Of a stretch of DNA of 64,000 nt, positions 56,745-64,000 are shown piece after piece. The translations under genes and the position numbers were made by a program. The stretch lies in assembly GCF_000429505.1 (NCBI RefSeq), contig NZ_AUBZ01000006.1:62001-126000 (forward strand). The letters run 5' to 3'. The DNA comes from Aliagarivorans taiwanensis DSM 22990. Its GTDB lineage: Bacteria; Pseudomonadota; Gammaproteobacteria; Enterobacterales; Celerinatantimonadaceae. A model generated the notes under the pieces. The model made no database searches. It saw only the letters and a program-made list of their open reading frames with translations, and was not told where the DNA came from. The number at the start of each line of letters is the position of its first letter. Positions within the stretch are counted from its first letter, which is position 1.

Positions 56745-57575
56745 ATGCTGGTTAATTTTTCGAAAATGCACGGTTTAGGCAACGACTTTATGGTGATCGA
56801 TAACGTCACCCAGAACCTGTTTTTCAACAACGATGCGATCGCCCGCTTGGCCGATCGCAACCGTGGTATCGGCTTTGACCAAATGCTAGTGGTCGAGCCG
56901 CCCTACGACCCGGATCTGGACTTTCACTACCGTATCTTCAATGCCGATGGCAGCGAGGTGGAACAGTGTGGCAACGGCGCCCGCTGTTTTGCTCGGTTTG
57001 TGCAACACCAAGGGCTGACCAACAAGAAACGCATCGCGGTTAGCACCAAGTCGGGCAACATCGTGCTGCATGTTGAGCAAGACGGTCAGGTGTCGGTCAA
57101 TATGGGGATCCCCGAGTTTGAACCCTCGCGGGTACCGTTTAAGGCAAAAAAAGCCGAGGGCACCTATATCCTGCGCACCCAAGAGCAGACTGTGATGTGC
57201 GGAGTGGTGTCGATGGGGAATCCCCACTGCGTTATCGATGTCGACAATATCAAGCAAGCGCCGCTGGAGACGCTGGGTAAAACCCTGGAGAGCCACGAAC
57301 GCTTCCCTAAGCGGGTGAACGTCGGCTTTATGCAGGTGTTGGATCGCCACAATATCAAGCTGCGGGTGTATGAGCGCGGCGTGGGGGAAACCCAGGCCTG
57401 CGGTACCGGTGCCTGTGCAGCCATGGTGATTGGCCGCCAACAAGGTAAACTGGCCGACAAAGTGACCGTTGAGCTGCCCGGTGGCAAGCTCAAGATCTTC
57501 TGGCAGGGTCCCGGCAAGCCGGTCAAGATGACCGGTCCCGCAGAGCACGTCTTCGATGGACAAGTGAAGTTATGA
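56745..57575 (+). CDS. dapF: diaminopimelate epimerase
   Basis: DapF converts LL-diaminopimelate to the meso form, used for lysine and for peptidoglycan. The 276 residues hold both catalytic Cys: [19 protein letters not shown] and [15 protein letters not shown]. Begins [17 protein letters not shown] as in the family. Overlaps the next gene by four bases (ATGA). Confidence 0.98.
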   Translation: MLVNFSKMHGLGNDFMVIDNVTQNLFFNNDAIARLADRNRGIGFDQMLVVEPPYDPDLDFHYRIFNADGSEVEQCGNGARCFARFVQHQGLTNKKRIAVSTKSGNIVLHVEQDGQVSVNMGIPEFEPSRVPFKAKKAEGTYILRTQEQTVMCGVVSMGNPHCVIDVDNIKQAPLETLGKTLESHERFPKRVNVGFMQVLDRHNIKLRVYERGVGETQACGTGACAAMVIGRQQGKLADKVTVELPGGKLKIFWQGPGKPVKMTGPAEHVFDGQVKL

Positions 57576-58276
57576 GCGATTTCGATCTCAGTCAGCCGCT
57601 GCTGACCAACGAAACCCTGATTGGCGAGTATCTCCAGGATAACCCGGACTTCTTTGCTCGCCATCCGCATCTGGTTAAACAGCTGCGGGTACCGCATAGC
57701 GAGCGCGGTGCGGTGTCGTTGGTGGAGCTGCAAGTTCAACAGCTGCGCAGCAAGGTAGCCAATCTCGAACAAGAGATTACCGATCTGATGACGGTAGCCA
57801 GCCACAACGAACGCATCTTTAAGGCCTATGTCGACTTATTGCCGCCGCTGCTGGCCTGCGATTCTTTCGCCGAGCTGCAGCATCGGCTGCGCCGGGCGAT
57901 TGTTGATGGCTTGGGAGTTAGCCAAGTCAGTCTGAGATTGAATCAGGATTACTTCGATTTAAGTGAAAACGCTAGCGAATGCGCCCTCGACGAAGAGCGT
58001 CTGCAGCGCTTTCGGGTGACTCGTCTAGGCGAGGAACCGCACTACTTTGGCCGCCTTAGCAAAGGTGAGATCGAGCTAATGTTCGACTCTCACGACCAAG
58101 TCTCCTCCGTGGCGGTGGTGCCACTGGGCTCACAGGCTGAGCAGGGCTTTTTCCTGGCTGCCAGTAAAGATGCCGATCATTACGTGGAAGGGATGGACAG
58201 CCTGCTGCTGACCCAACTCTGCCAAGTGGTGAGCGGCTTGCTGCTGCGCCTGCTGCCATTGCGTGACGAGCTGTGA
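57572..58276 (+). CDS. DUF484 family protein
   Basis: Also called YigA. The 234 residues begin with a helical coil ([25 protein letters not shown], about residues 48-72) and continue with a GAF-like sensory domain. Function unknown. In many gammaproteobacteria it lies between dapF and xerC, as here. Overlaps both neighbours by four bases. Confidence 0.93.
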   Translation: MSDFDLSQPLLTNETLIGEYLQDNPDFFARHPHLVKQLRVPHSERGAVSLVELQVQQLRSKVANLEQEITDLMTVASHNERIFKAYVDLLPPLLACDSFAELQHRLRRAIVDGLGVSQVSLRLNQDYFDLSENASECALDEERLQRFRVTRLGEEPHYFGRLSKGEIELMFDSHDQVSSVAVVPLGSQAEQGFFLAASKDADHYVEGMDSLLLTQLCQVVSGLLLRLLPLRDEL

Positions 58277-59184
58277 GCGAGGCCTTCGAGCTCCCACTAG
58301 AGCGCTATTTGCGCCACCTGGAAGTCGAGCGCCGCTATAGCCCGGCCACTCTCAACAACTATCATCGCGCCCTTCACCAACTCAAAGACTATCTTCTCGC
58401 TGCTGGCTACCAAGGCTGGACCGAGTTAGATACCGACGCCGTCCGGCTGCTATTGCTGCGGCTCAAGTCCCGTGGGCTAGCGCCGCGTTCAATGGGGCAT
58501 CGCTTGTCTTGCCTGCGCAGTTTTTGCGAGTACATGGTGCTGCGTGGTGAGCTGGCCTATAACCCGGCTAAGGCAGTCGCCTCCCCCAAGCTGGATAAGC
58601 CGCTGCCGAAGAATTTGGATGTGGACTCGGTTACCCAGTTGGTCAATCACGAGGGCGATGAGCTGTTAACCAGTCGCGATCTGGCGATGATAGAGCTGTT
58701 CTATGCCAGCGGGCTGCGTTTGGCGGAGCTGGTGTCTTTGAATGTCAGTGATGTCGATTTCAGTCAAAGCATGCTCAAGGTAACGGGTAAGGGTAATAAG
58801 CAGCGATTGGTGCCTTTTGGCAGCAAGGCGGCACAGGCGCTGAAGAACTGGCTGGCGATGCGTAAGGCCTTGATCTTTGACGATAGCAGCGAGCCGGCGT
58901 TGTTTGTCAGCAAACGACAGCGGCGGATCAGCCCGCGCAATGTCCAACAACGTCTCAAGCGTTGGGCGCTGCAGCAGGGGCTGGGGCAGAACCTGCACCC
59001 GCATAAACTGCGTCACTCCTTTGCAACCCATATGCTGGAAAGCTCGGGCGATCTGCGAGCGGTACAAGAGCTGCTGGGTCATGCCGATCTCTCCACCACT
59101 CAGGTCTATACCCATCTGGATTTTGCTCACTTGGCCAAGATCTACGACAGCGCCCACCCTCGCGCTAAACGCAAACCCGATTAA
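58273..59184 (+). CDS. xerC: site-specific tyrosine recombinase XerC
   Basis: XerC with XerD resolves chromosome dimers at dif. The 303 residues contain an N-terminal SAM-like DNA-binding domain (FELPLERYLRHLEVERRYS) and the catalytic set: Arg in ASGLRLAELVSL, Lys near KVTGKGNKQR, HKLRHSFATH (His and Arg), and the nucleophile Tyr in STTQVYTHLDF. This is the housekeeping recombinase, not a phage integrase. Confidence 0.97.
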   Translation: MSEAFELPLERYLRHLEVERRYSPATLNNYHRALHQLKDYLLAAGYQGWTELDTDAVRLLLLRLKSRGLAPRSMGHRLSCLRSFCEYMVLRGELAYNPAKAVASPKLDKPLPKNLDVDSVTQLVNHEGDELLTSRDLAMIELFYASGLRLAELVSLNVSDVDFSQSMLKVTGKGNKQRLVPFGSKAAQALKNWLAMRKALIFDDSSEPALFVSKRQRRISPRNVQQRLKRWALQQGLGQNLHPHKLRHSFATHMLESSGDLRAVQELLGHADLSTTQVYTHLDFAHLAKIYDSAHPRAKRKPD

Positions 59185-59193
59185 GGTGAAGTT

Positions 59194-59892
59194 ATGAGAT
59201 TCTATCGCGCCTGGCAGCGCCCTCTGGCATTGTCGTTTGACCTGGACGACACGCTGTACGATAACGGGCCCTACATTGAGCGCGCCGAAGCATGGCTGAT
59301 GGCGCAGCTCAAACAACGCCCTGAGACGGCCAACCTTACCGCTCATCATTGGCGCAGCTACAAGCAACGGGTGACCCGCGCCGAGCCGATCCTCAAACAC
59401 GATGTCACCGCCTGTCGCGAAGCGTGGGTGAGTCTGGCGTTTGAAGAGCTGGGGGTGAGCAATCATGCCAGCGAAGCCAAGGCGCTGGTTGAGCGCTTTG
59501 TTGCAGTGCGCAGCGACTTTCAAGTGCCAGCAGAGAGCTTGGCATTACTACAGCAGCTGGCTGAGCGCTATCGGCTGGTGGCGATCACCAATGGCAATGT
59601 GGATCTGCAGCAAATAGGCCTTGGCGATATCTTCGAGTTCAGTCTGCGGGCGGGAGAAGGTGGCTACAAAGCCAAGCCGGCAGGCGATTTGTTCCAGTTG
59701 GCCGCTGAACGCTTAGCGCTGGCGCCCAATGAGATCGCCCATATTGGCGACCATCCGGTGAGTGACGTGAGTGGCGCGGTGCGGGCAGGCTTTAAAACCG
59801 TGTGGCTCAACCCACAGCCACACCAACCAGCGACTAGACACCTGCCAGATGTGGAAATCCACCATCTGCAGGCGCTAGCTGAGATTCTCTAA
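59194..59892 (+). CDS. yigB: HAD family hydrolase YigB (flavin mononucleotide phosphatase type)
   Basis: The 232 residues include the HAD motifs: ALSFDLDDTLYDNGP (nucleophile Asp and acid-base Asp), VAITNGN (motif II) and AHIGDHPVSDVSGAVRAGFKTVWL (motif IV). E. coli YigB dephosphorylates FMN and sugar phosphates. Follows xerC in the conserved block; the ATG has a GGTGAAG site. Confidence 0.92.
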   Translation: MRFYRAWQRPLALSFDLDDTLYDNGPYIERAEAWLMAQLKQRPETANLTAHHWRSYKQRVTRAEPILKHDVTACREAWVSLAFEELGVSNHASEAKALVERFVAVRSDFQVPAESLALLQQLAERYRLVAITNGNVDLQQIGLGDIFEFSLRAGEGGYKAKPAGDLFQLAAERLALAPNEIAHIGDHPVSDVSGAVRAGFKTVWLNPQPHQPATRHLPDVEIHHLQALAEIL

Positions 59893-59897
59893 CGAGA

Positions 59898-60677
59898 TTA
59901 CTTGCTGCGGCGTAGCTGGCGAGTGCGCAGTGCCAGTAGTAGCAACACCGAACCGAACAAGCCAAGGCGAAGTGGCTCATTGACGCTGTAGTAGACGTTG
60001 TCGATGGCCGCTGAGCCGCCAAACACAAAGTCCACTTGGGTCACCGAACCAAAGCCTGCAAGGTCGATGGGGGCGATGCGGTTCACCGAGTTATTACCGA
60101 ACACGGCATTGTTGATGCCATCGCCGACCAGGCTGCCAAAGCCGATGCGGCCCAGCTCATTACCCACCTCATCGAACAGCAAGGCAACGTAGCCAGCATC
60201 GTCGTTGTACTCTTCCGGGCCTTCCACGTCGATAAGGTCGAAGCCAAGCTCGCTGATGGCATTATCGAAGCTGAAGCTCAGGATGCCTGCCGGGCGGGTG
60301 CCCTCGTCGTCTGGGCTAGAGCAGATGCCGCTGGCGCAATCGCGGTTGTTCTCTTGGATAATCAGCACGCCACCCATAAATAGCTCACTGGTGTCGCCTA
60401 GATTGCCAGCGCCCCAGTTAGGGCCGATCAGGTCCGGGTCTTCATTGCTTATGCCCGCAGCATCGCCGACCCGCGGTTGGGTATCGTAGACCACGGCATG
60501 GTCGTCGGCGTTGGGGTCATAGTTATCCGCCGAGATGGTGACACCGGCGTACTGGTCGGTGATTACCTGGCCATGGGCAAACTCGTCAAAAGTAAGCAGG
60601 TTGGCGGTTGCGGTGTAGCTGAGTCCGGCCATGCCGGCGGCAAGTAGTAGGCGTCGATATCCAAGCATATTTTTCAT
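59898..60677 (-). CDS. exported protein with PEP-CTERM-like sorting signal
   Basis: A 259-residue secreted protein. The N-terminal signal peptide is GYRRLLLAAGMAGLSYTATAN. The mature part is Asp/Gly-rich and beta-predicted (FDEFAHGQVITDQYAGVTISADNYDPNADDHAVVYD). The C-terminus NEPLRLGLFGSVLLLLALRTRQLRRSK has the tripartite PEP-CTERM layout of a Pro motif, a membrane helix and a basic tail, with NEP in place of the canonical PEP. Such signals are cut by exosortase, usually with an exopolysaccharide locus; no exosortase is in this window. It converges with yigB. A TATAAT-like -10 lies near 60728-60733. Confidence 0.8.
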   Translation of the reverse strand: MKNMLGYRRLLLAAGMAGLSYTATANLLTFDEFAHGQVITDQYAGVTISADNYDPNADDHAVVYDTQPRVGDAAGISNEDPDLIGPNWGAGNLGDTSELFMGGVLIIQENNRDCASGICSSPDDEGTRPAGILSFSFDNAISELGFDLIDVEGPEEYNDDAGYVALLFDEVGNELGRIGFGSLVGDGINNAVFGNNSVNRIAPIDLAGFGSVTQVDFVFGGSAAIDNVYYSVNEPLRLGLFGSVLLLLALRTRQLRRSK

Positions 60678-60802
60678 TAGGTCATTAGCTCTAAAAAGTC
60701 TCCACTGACTAAAGCAAAAGTCACGCCATTATAAAATGCCTTTATTATCAACATCTTAAATATGCAGTTATTCTTGGTTGTAAATTTATCTGACAAAAAT
60801 AC

Positions 60803-61999
60803 CTAGTTGGGGTCAGCTTGGACGGCTTTGATCTGCTGCAGTCGCAGGTTGAGCAAGCGGTCTACCAGCACACCTAGCAGTAGCCCCCAGAACGGAGCGC
60901 CGACTCCCCACCAGCCAAAGCCCGCCGCGGTCACTAAGAAGCAAACCAATGCCCCTTCCCGACCTTTCGGCTCAGCTAAGGCGCTGTGCAGGCTATTGGC
61001 AATGGTCGATAGTAAGCCAAATGCGGCCAGCGCGATGATCAAGGCCTGCGGGCAGATCGCCACCAATGCGATCAGCAGGCTGCCCATGAGTCCGGCGATG
61101 AGGTAGATCACCCCTGCCCAGATGGTGACCTGGTAGCGCTTATCCTTATTGGCCTCCACCTGCGGGTTCATGCAAATGGCGGCCGTGATGGAAGACAAGC
61201 CAAACGAAAAGCAGCCAAAGGGGGCGGTTAGCAAGTTAACCCAAGCGCAGTGGCCCAGTAAGCGCGACACCGGAGCCTTGAAGCCATGGGCCTGCATCAC
61301 TGCCAGACCTGCAATGTTTTGAGAGCTGAGGGTGACTAAGAACAGTGGAAAGCCAACCCCGAGCAGCAAATCAAAAGAGAACTCCGGCGACTGCCAGTAC
61401 AGCGTGGGCGCTGACCAGCTAAGCGGCTGGCTTTGGTACAAGTCGAGCTGAAAGCTAAGCAGCAGGCCACAGAGCAGCACCAAGGGCATGGTATAGGTAG
61501 CTAACCAGCGCTTGGCCACGATGTAGGTCACGAGCATCCCACCCAGTAGCAGCGGGGTTTGCTCCACATAGCCGGTTATCTTGATGGTAATGGATACCAG
61601 CACGCCGGCGAGCATGCCGGCGGCAATGTGCTTAGGGATCCAGCGTTGCACCTTGGCCATACCGCCACTAACCGCCAGCAACAGCGACAAGGCAGCAGCA
61701 AACAAGAAGCAGCCCACCGTTTGGGCAGGCGTTGCATCGCCAAGGCTGCTGGCTAGCAAGGCGGCACCGGGCGTCGACCACGCGGTAAGTACCGGCATCT
61801 TGTAGCGCCACGATAGGCCGATACTGGTCAGCCCCATCACCAAGCCCAGACTCACTAACCAGGAACCGAGCCACTGAGAGTCTGCGCCCGCAGCTTCGGC
61901 AGCCTGTATCACAATGGCAATCGCGCTGGCATAGCCGACCAAGGCGGCGATAAATCCGGTGCTCAGATGAGCGAGACGAAATCGTGGCAGACTGAACAT
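60803..61999 (-). CDS. benE: BenE family benzoate transporter
   Basis: A 398-residue integral membrane protein with about 12 hydrophobic helices. The conserved BenE features are SWRYKMPVLTAWSTPGAALLASSLGDAT and FSFGLSSITAAICMNPQVEANKDKRY. It imports benzoate or related aromatic acids by proton symport; substrate here unproven. It diverges from an XRE-cupin regulator gene, as ydcO does from sutR (ydcN) in E. coli. Operators lie in the shared promoter. Confidence 0.92.
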   Translation of the reverse strand: MFSLPRFRLAHLSTGFIAALVGYASAIAIVIQAAEAAGADSQWLGSWLVSLGLVMGLTSIGLSWRYKMPVLTAWSTPGAALLASSLGDATPAQTVGCFLFAAALSLLLAVSGGMAKVQRWIPKHIAAGMLAGVLVSITIKITGYVEQTPLLLGGMLVTYIVAKRWLATYTMPLVLLCGLLLSFQLDLYQSQPLSWSAPTLYWQSPEFSFDLLLGVGFPLFLVTLSSQNIAGLAVMQAHGFKAPVSRLLGHCAWVNLLTAPFGCFSFGLSSITAAICMNPQVEANKDKRYQVTIWAGVIYLIAGLMGSLLIALVAICPQALIIALAAFGLLSTIANSLHSALAEPKGREGALVCFLVTAAGFGWWGVGAPFWGLLLGVLVDRLLNLRLQQIKAVQADPN

Positions 62000-62032
62000 A
62001 GTACTTCCTTGTTATCCGGCTATCGGCTAATG

Positions 62033-62049
62033 TGCGTTATAGCGCACGA
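62033..62049. promoter_or_regulatory. operator copy 1 between benE and its regulator
   Basis: TGTGCGTTATAGCGCAC contains the inverted repeat GTGCG-N6-CGCAC. It is identical to copy 2 for all 17 bases and is probably bound by the adjacent XRE-cupin regulator. Confidence 0.75.
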
Positions 62050-62070
62050 ATAAACACAGCTTAGCACCTG

Positions 62071-62088
62071 TGCGTTATAGCGCACAAG
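62071..62088. promoter_or_regulatory. operator copy 2 between benE and its regulator
   Basis: TGTGCGTTATAGCGCACA repeats copy 1, 38 bases downstream. Spacing of about 3.6 helical turns is compatible with paired or looped binding. Confidence 0.75.
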
Positions 62089-62177
62089 CCGAAGATGCAG
62101 TGAAAAAAGCAGCAGAGAGCAGCAGCAAAGTGCAAAGGCGCAACTAAGCGATGTAGAGCGAAACGGGTAGAGTAGTG

Positions 62178-62720
62178 ATGCAAGAGTTTGATAGTCAGCT
62201 GGGTGAGAAGCTGCGGGCGATCCGCCGCGAGCTGGGTTGGAGTTTGGATACTGCCGCCAAGCACACCGGCGTGTCGAAGGCCATGCTGGGGCAGATCGAA
62301 CGGGGCGAATCTAGCCCGACGGTGGCGCGAATGTGGAAGATTGCCACCGGCATGCAGCGCCCGCTCACCGCGTTTCTGGATATGTCGGCCACCTTGCCAG
62401 AAGACCCGGCATTGCTTAGTCAGGACGTGCGCCCCGGCGATCTGAGCTACCAGGTTCTGCTGCCCTTCGACCCGACGTTTGGCTTTGAGTTGTTTGCTAT
62501 TGGTATGACCCCCGGGCAGCAACACTTGTCCGAAGCCCACGACCACGGTGTGACCGAACACGTGACCGTGATCCAAGGAGAACTGGAGATCTTGATTGAT
62601 CAACAGTGGCTTACTTTAAAGCAAGGGGAGGTGTACCGTTTTGCTGCCAACCGCCCCCATGGCTATCGAAACACAAGTGAGAATTCGTTGCTGTTTCATA
62701 ACCTTATTCACTATCAATAA
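62178..62720 (+). CDS. XRE-cupin transcriptional regulator, SutR-like
   Basis: A 180-residue two-domain regulator. The N-terminal XRE helix-turn-helix spans about residues 8-65 (SLDTAAKHTGVSKAMLGQIERGESSPTVARMWKIA). The C-terminal cupin (about 105-178) has the metal-type motif EAHDHGVTEHVTVIQGELEI with His ligands. Ligand is unknown. It diverges from benE with the twin operators between, so it likely controls that transporter and itself. GTG 62175 directly precedes the ATG used. Confidence 0.9.
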   Translation: MQEFDSQLGEKLRAIRRELGWSLDTAAKHTGVSKAMLGQIERGESSPTVARMWKIATGMQRPLTAFLDMSATLPEDPALLSQDVRPGDLSYQVLLPFDPTFGFELFAIGMTPGQQHLSEAHDHGVTEHVTVIQGELEILIDQQWLTLKQGEVYRFAANRPHGYRNTSENSLLFHNLIHYQ

Positions 62721-62805
62721 AAAACTGTATAAGTGGCGTGACAGCCTAAACAAAATAAGAGAGATAAAATAAATTTGCTCTCAGTTAGCCCTATTGAGTC
62801 TTTCC

Positions 62806-62811
62806 TATAAT
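62806..62811 (+). promoter_or_regulatory. -10 element before the small unknown gene
   Basis: A perfect TATAAT 82 bases before the start codon at 62894. The -35 is poor (GTTAGC, 16 bases upstream). Confidence 0.35.
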
Positions 62812-62893
62812 TGTCCGGAAGGTCTCTCGACCTCGCTAAACGGTAATCGGTCTACATGGCCGGGTGACAACTTTAATTAGCTAGGAGGGCAAT

Positions 62894-63184
62894 ATGTTAG
62901 TCACATACAAGCACTACACCTTGCCGCAAGATCATGTACATGCACACGTGGCATTTACCCCGCTGGGCGAGCTGGATGTGTTGCTGGAAGAGCAGCAGCA
63001 AGTGCTACACGCCGAATTTGAGCTGCTTACCTTTACCAGCGACGCCAAGCTGCAATGCTTTGATTCAACCCAGCATCAGCATGTTGAGTGGCAGGTGCAA
63101 CTCAACCCCAATGATGCCAAAGAACTGATGTTCGCGATTCAGGATGCTCAAGAGGAGTTTGAAATACTAATGCGTGATCTTTAG
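62894..63184 (+). CDS. small acidic hypothetical protein
   Basis: A 96-residue cytoplasmic protein with no recognised family. It is rich in Glu, Gln and His (HVHAHVAF near residues 15-22, STQHQHVEW near 58-66) and ends in the acidic helix QDAQEEFEILMRDL. A perfect AGGAGG ribosome site six bases before the ATG argues for a well expressed real gene. It stands between the XRE-cupin regulator and a nucleotidase. Confidence 0.75.
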   Translation: MLVTYKHYTLPQDHVHAHVAFTPLGELDVLLEEQQQVLHAEFELLTFTSDAKLQCFDSTQHQHVEWQVQLNPNDAKELMFAIQDAQEEFEILMRDL

Positions 63185-63233
63185 TACCACCAAAACCCAG
63201 CCCATACCCCCAGAACCAACCCATCAGCCACCG

Positions 63234-64000
63234 TTATGCGGTGGCTGATTGATTACCAAAGATCTCAAAGGCGAACTCAGCGAAGGCATCGCTCATGGTA
63301 TAACCCAGCTCGTGGTGCTGCCCACTGCGTGTCAGCATGGAGTAGCCTTCTTTGCCTGCCAGGGTATAAGCCGATGAAACGCCGCGATATTGACTGTCGC
63401 TGCAAACCGCTTGCCACTCTCCATCGCGATAGAGCTGAAGCCTTTGGACCCGCTCACCTGCGAGATTATCTGGCTCATAGTGAAAACGCAGGCGATAGCA
63501 GTAAGGGTAGCTACCATCGCCGCTGCCAATGACGCCGTTATTAAAGGCGTTGTTGAGCGCGCCTTCCAAGGCCTGGCGCAAGTCCTTGCCTTTGATGTTG
63601 TAGGCCACAATTGGGATCTGGAAGGGCAGCAAACGCCCATGAACTTCGGCCAGAGTCAGCGGTCCGGCTTTCAGCGATACCCGAACACCCCCTGCGTTAT
63701 GCAGGGCGAAGTCGATCTCACCTTGGGTCTGGGCCGCCAGATAGAACGCTTTGCACACCAGCGGGGCGATCTCACTGCCCGCTGGGAACTGTTCATTGGG
63801 CAGGCGGGTGTGGATCAGCGGCCAAGGCAGCTCGGCGATCTGCTGGCTGTGCATCGCTTCGATGGCTGGGCGATATTCCCGGGCAATCAGGGTTTCCATG
63901 GCCGCTTGCCGTGGCACGCGCAGCAGCTGTGGGTGGTCGACGATGGCTTGCTTAAGCTGGCTACGCTCTACGCCACTGATAGTTGCGGGAACGCCGAGGT
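63234..64000 (-). CDS. UshA-type 5'-nucleotidase, C-terminal part
   Basis: The frame is open to the window edge, so the N-terminal part lies outside. About 255 residues are visible. They contain the 5'-nucleotidase C-terminal (substrate-binding) domain: PAGSEIAPLVCKAFYLAAQTQGEIDFALHNAGGVRVSLKAGPLTLAEVHGRLLPFQIP (AGGVR stretch) and GSGDGSYPYCYRLRF. Family members cut nucleoside monophosphates or UDP-sugars in the periplasm. The metal-binding N-terminal domain cannot be checked here. Confidence 0.88.
   Translation of the reverse strand, partial: LGVPATISGVERSQLKQAIVDHPQLLRVPRQAAMETLIAREYRPAIEAMHSQQIAELPWPLIHTRLPNEQFPAGSEIAPLVCKAFYLAAQTQGEIDFALHNAGGVRVSLKAGPLTLAEVHGRLLPFQIPIVAYNIKGKDLRQALEGALNNAFNNGVIGSGDGSYPYCYRLRFHYEPDNLAGERVQRLQLYRDGEWQAVCSDSQYRGVSSAYTLAGKEGYSMLTRSGQHHELGYTMSDAFAEFAFEIFGNQSATA

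Noticed and set aside
56886-57805. Two long antisense frames over dapF and DUF484
   Set aside because: Their length reflects codon bias of the sense genes; their products show no domains.
58273-59184. Tyrosine recombinase as a sign of a prophage or integron
   Set aside because: It is XerC in its conserved dapF-DUF484-xerC-yigB setting; no attachment repeats nearby.
58666-59523. 285-codon antisense frame over xerC and yigB
   Set aside because: Both plus-strand genes are complete with clear catalytic motifs. The antisense product has no known motifs or ribosome site.

Overview
The window reads as chromosomal DNA of a marine-type gammaproteobacterium. Gene content and order resemble the Shewanella/Ferrimonas part of the Alteromonadales: waaA-waaF-hldD next to kbl-tdh, gppA-rhlB divergent from trxA-rho, ubiD-fre, hemCDXY divergent from cyaA, and lptM-lysA-dapF-DUF484-xerC-yigB. 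This assignment is inferred from gene content and synteny, not from a database search. Coding density is high, and no tRNA, rRNA, transposase, integrase (other than housekeeping XerC) or CRISPR array was seen.

Layout. 1-4689: inner-core LPS genes (kdkA end, waaA, a GT25 transferase, waaF, hldD). 4845-7794: a TetR regulator and the threonine-degradation pair kbl-tdh. 7899-16963: an accessory, visibly more AT-rich surface-glycan island. It holds a four-gene operon (QueC-like PP-loop enzyme, pyruvyl transferase, GT32-like, GT25), a GT9, a Wzi-like outer-membrane protein with a small beta-barrel partner, a second GT32-like and a GT4. 17171-28992: signalling and stress genes (a large sensor with degenerate-looking GGDEF and EAL, rsmJ, fabV, a 7TM-GGDEF protein, a Prx-Grx/E3 redox operon, cheV, a solute-binding protein) and a strong small-RNA candidate after rsmJ. 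29083-33455: DUF2797 and a zinc-linked Zrg-like operon (His-rich DUF2796, ABC ATPase, permease, DUF3299). 33521-41246: GalR/S-like regulator, hemB, purEK, gppA. 41259-48105: rhlB, trxA, rho, ubiD, a [2Fe-2S] ferredoxin and fre. 48170-52151: hemCDXY operon. 52395-59892: cyaA, cyaY, lptM, lysA, dapF, DUF484, xerC, yigB. 59898-64000: an orphan PEP-CTERM-like protein, a BenE transporter with its XRE-cupin regulator and twin operators, a small unknown gene, and the 3' part of a UshA-type 5'-nucleotidase.

How the parts work together. The left third builds and decorates lipid A-Kdo-heptose LPS and a surface glycan. The haem genes (hemB, then hemCDXY) supply tetrapyrrole synthesis. The cyaA promoter carries an apparent CRP site over its -35 element, which suggests feedback by cAMP-CRP. 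The Prx-Grx fusion and its E3-like flavoprotein probably form a peroxide-reduction couple. The Zrg-like operon probably handles zinc at the envelope.

Most notable items: the QueC-like enzyme inside a glycan operon, the unannotated sRNA-like locus at 21259-21354, the palindromic element at 42748-42830, the duplicated operators between benE and its regulator, and the redox tail on the E3-like protein.
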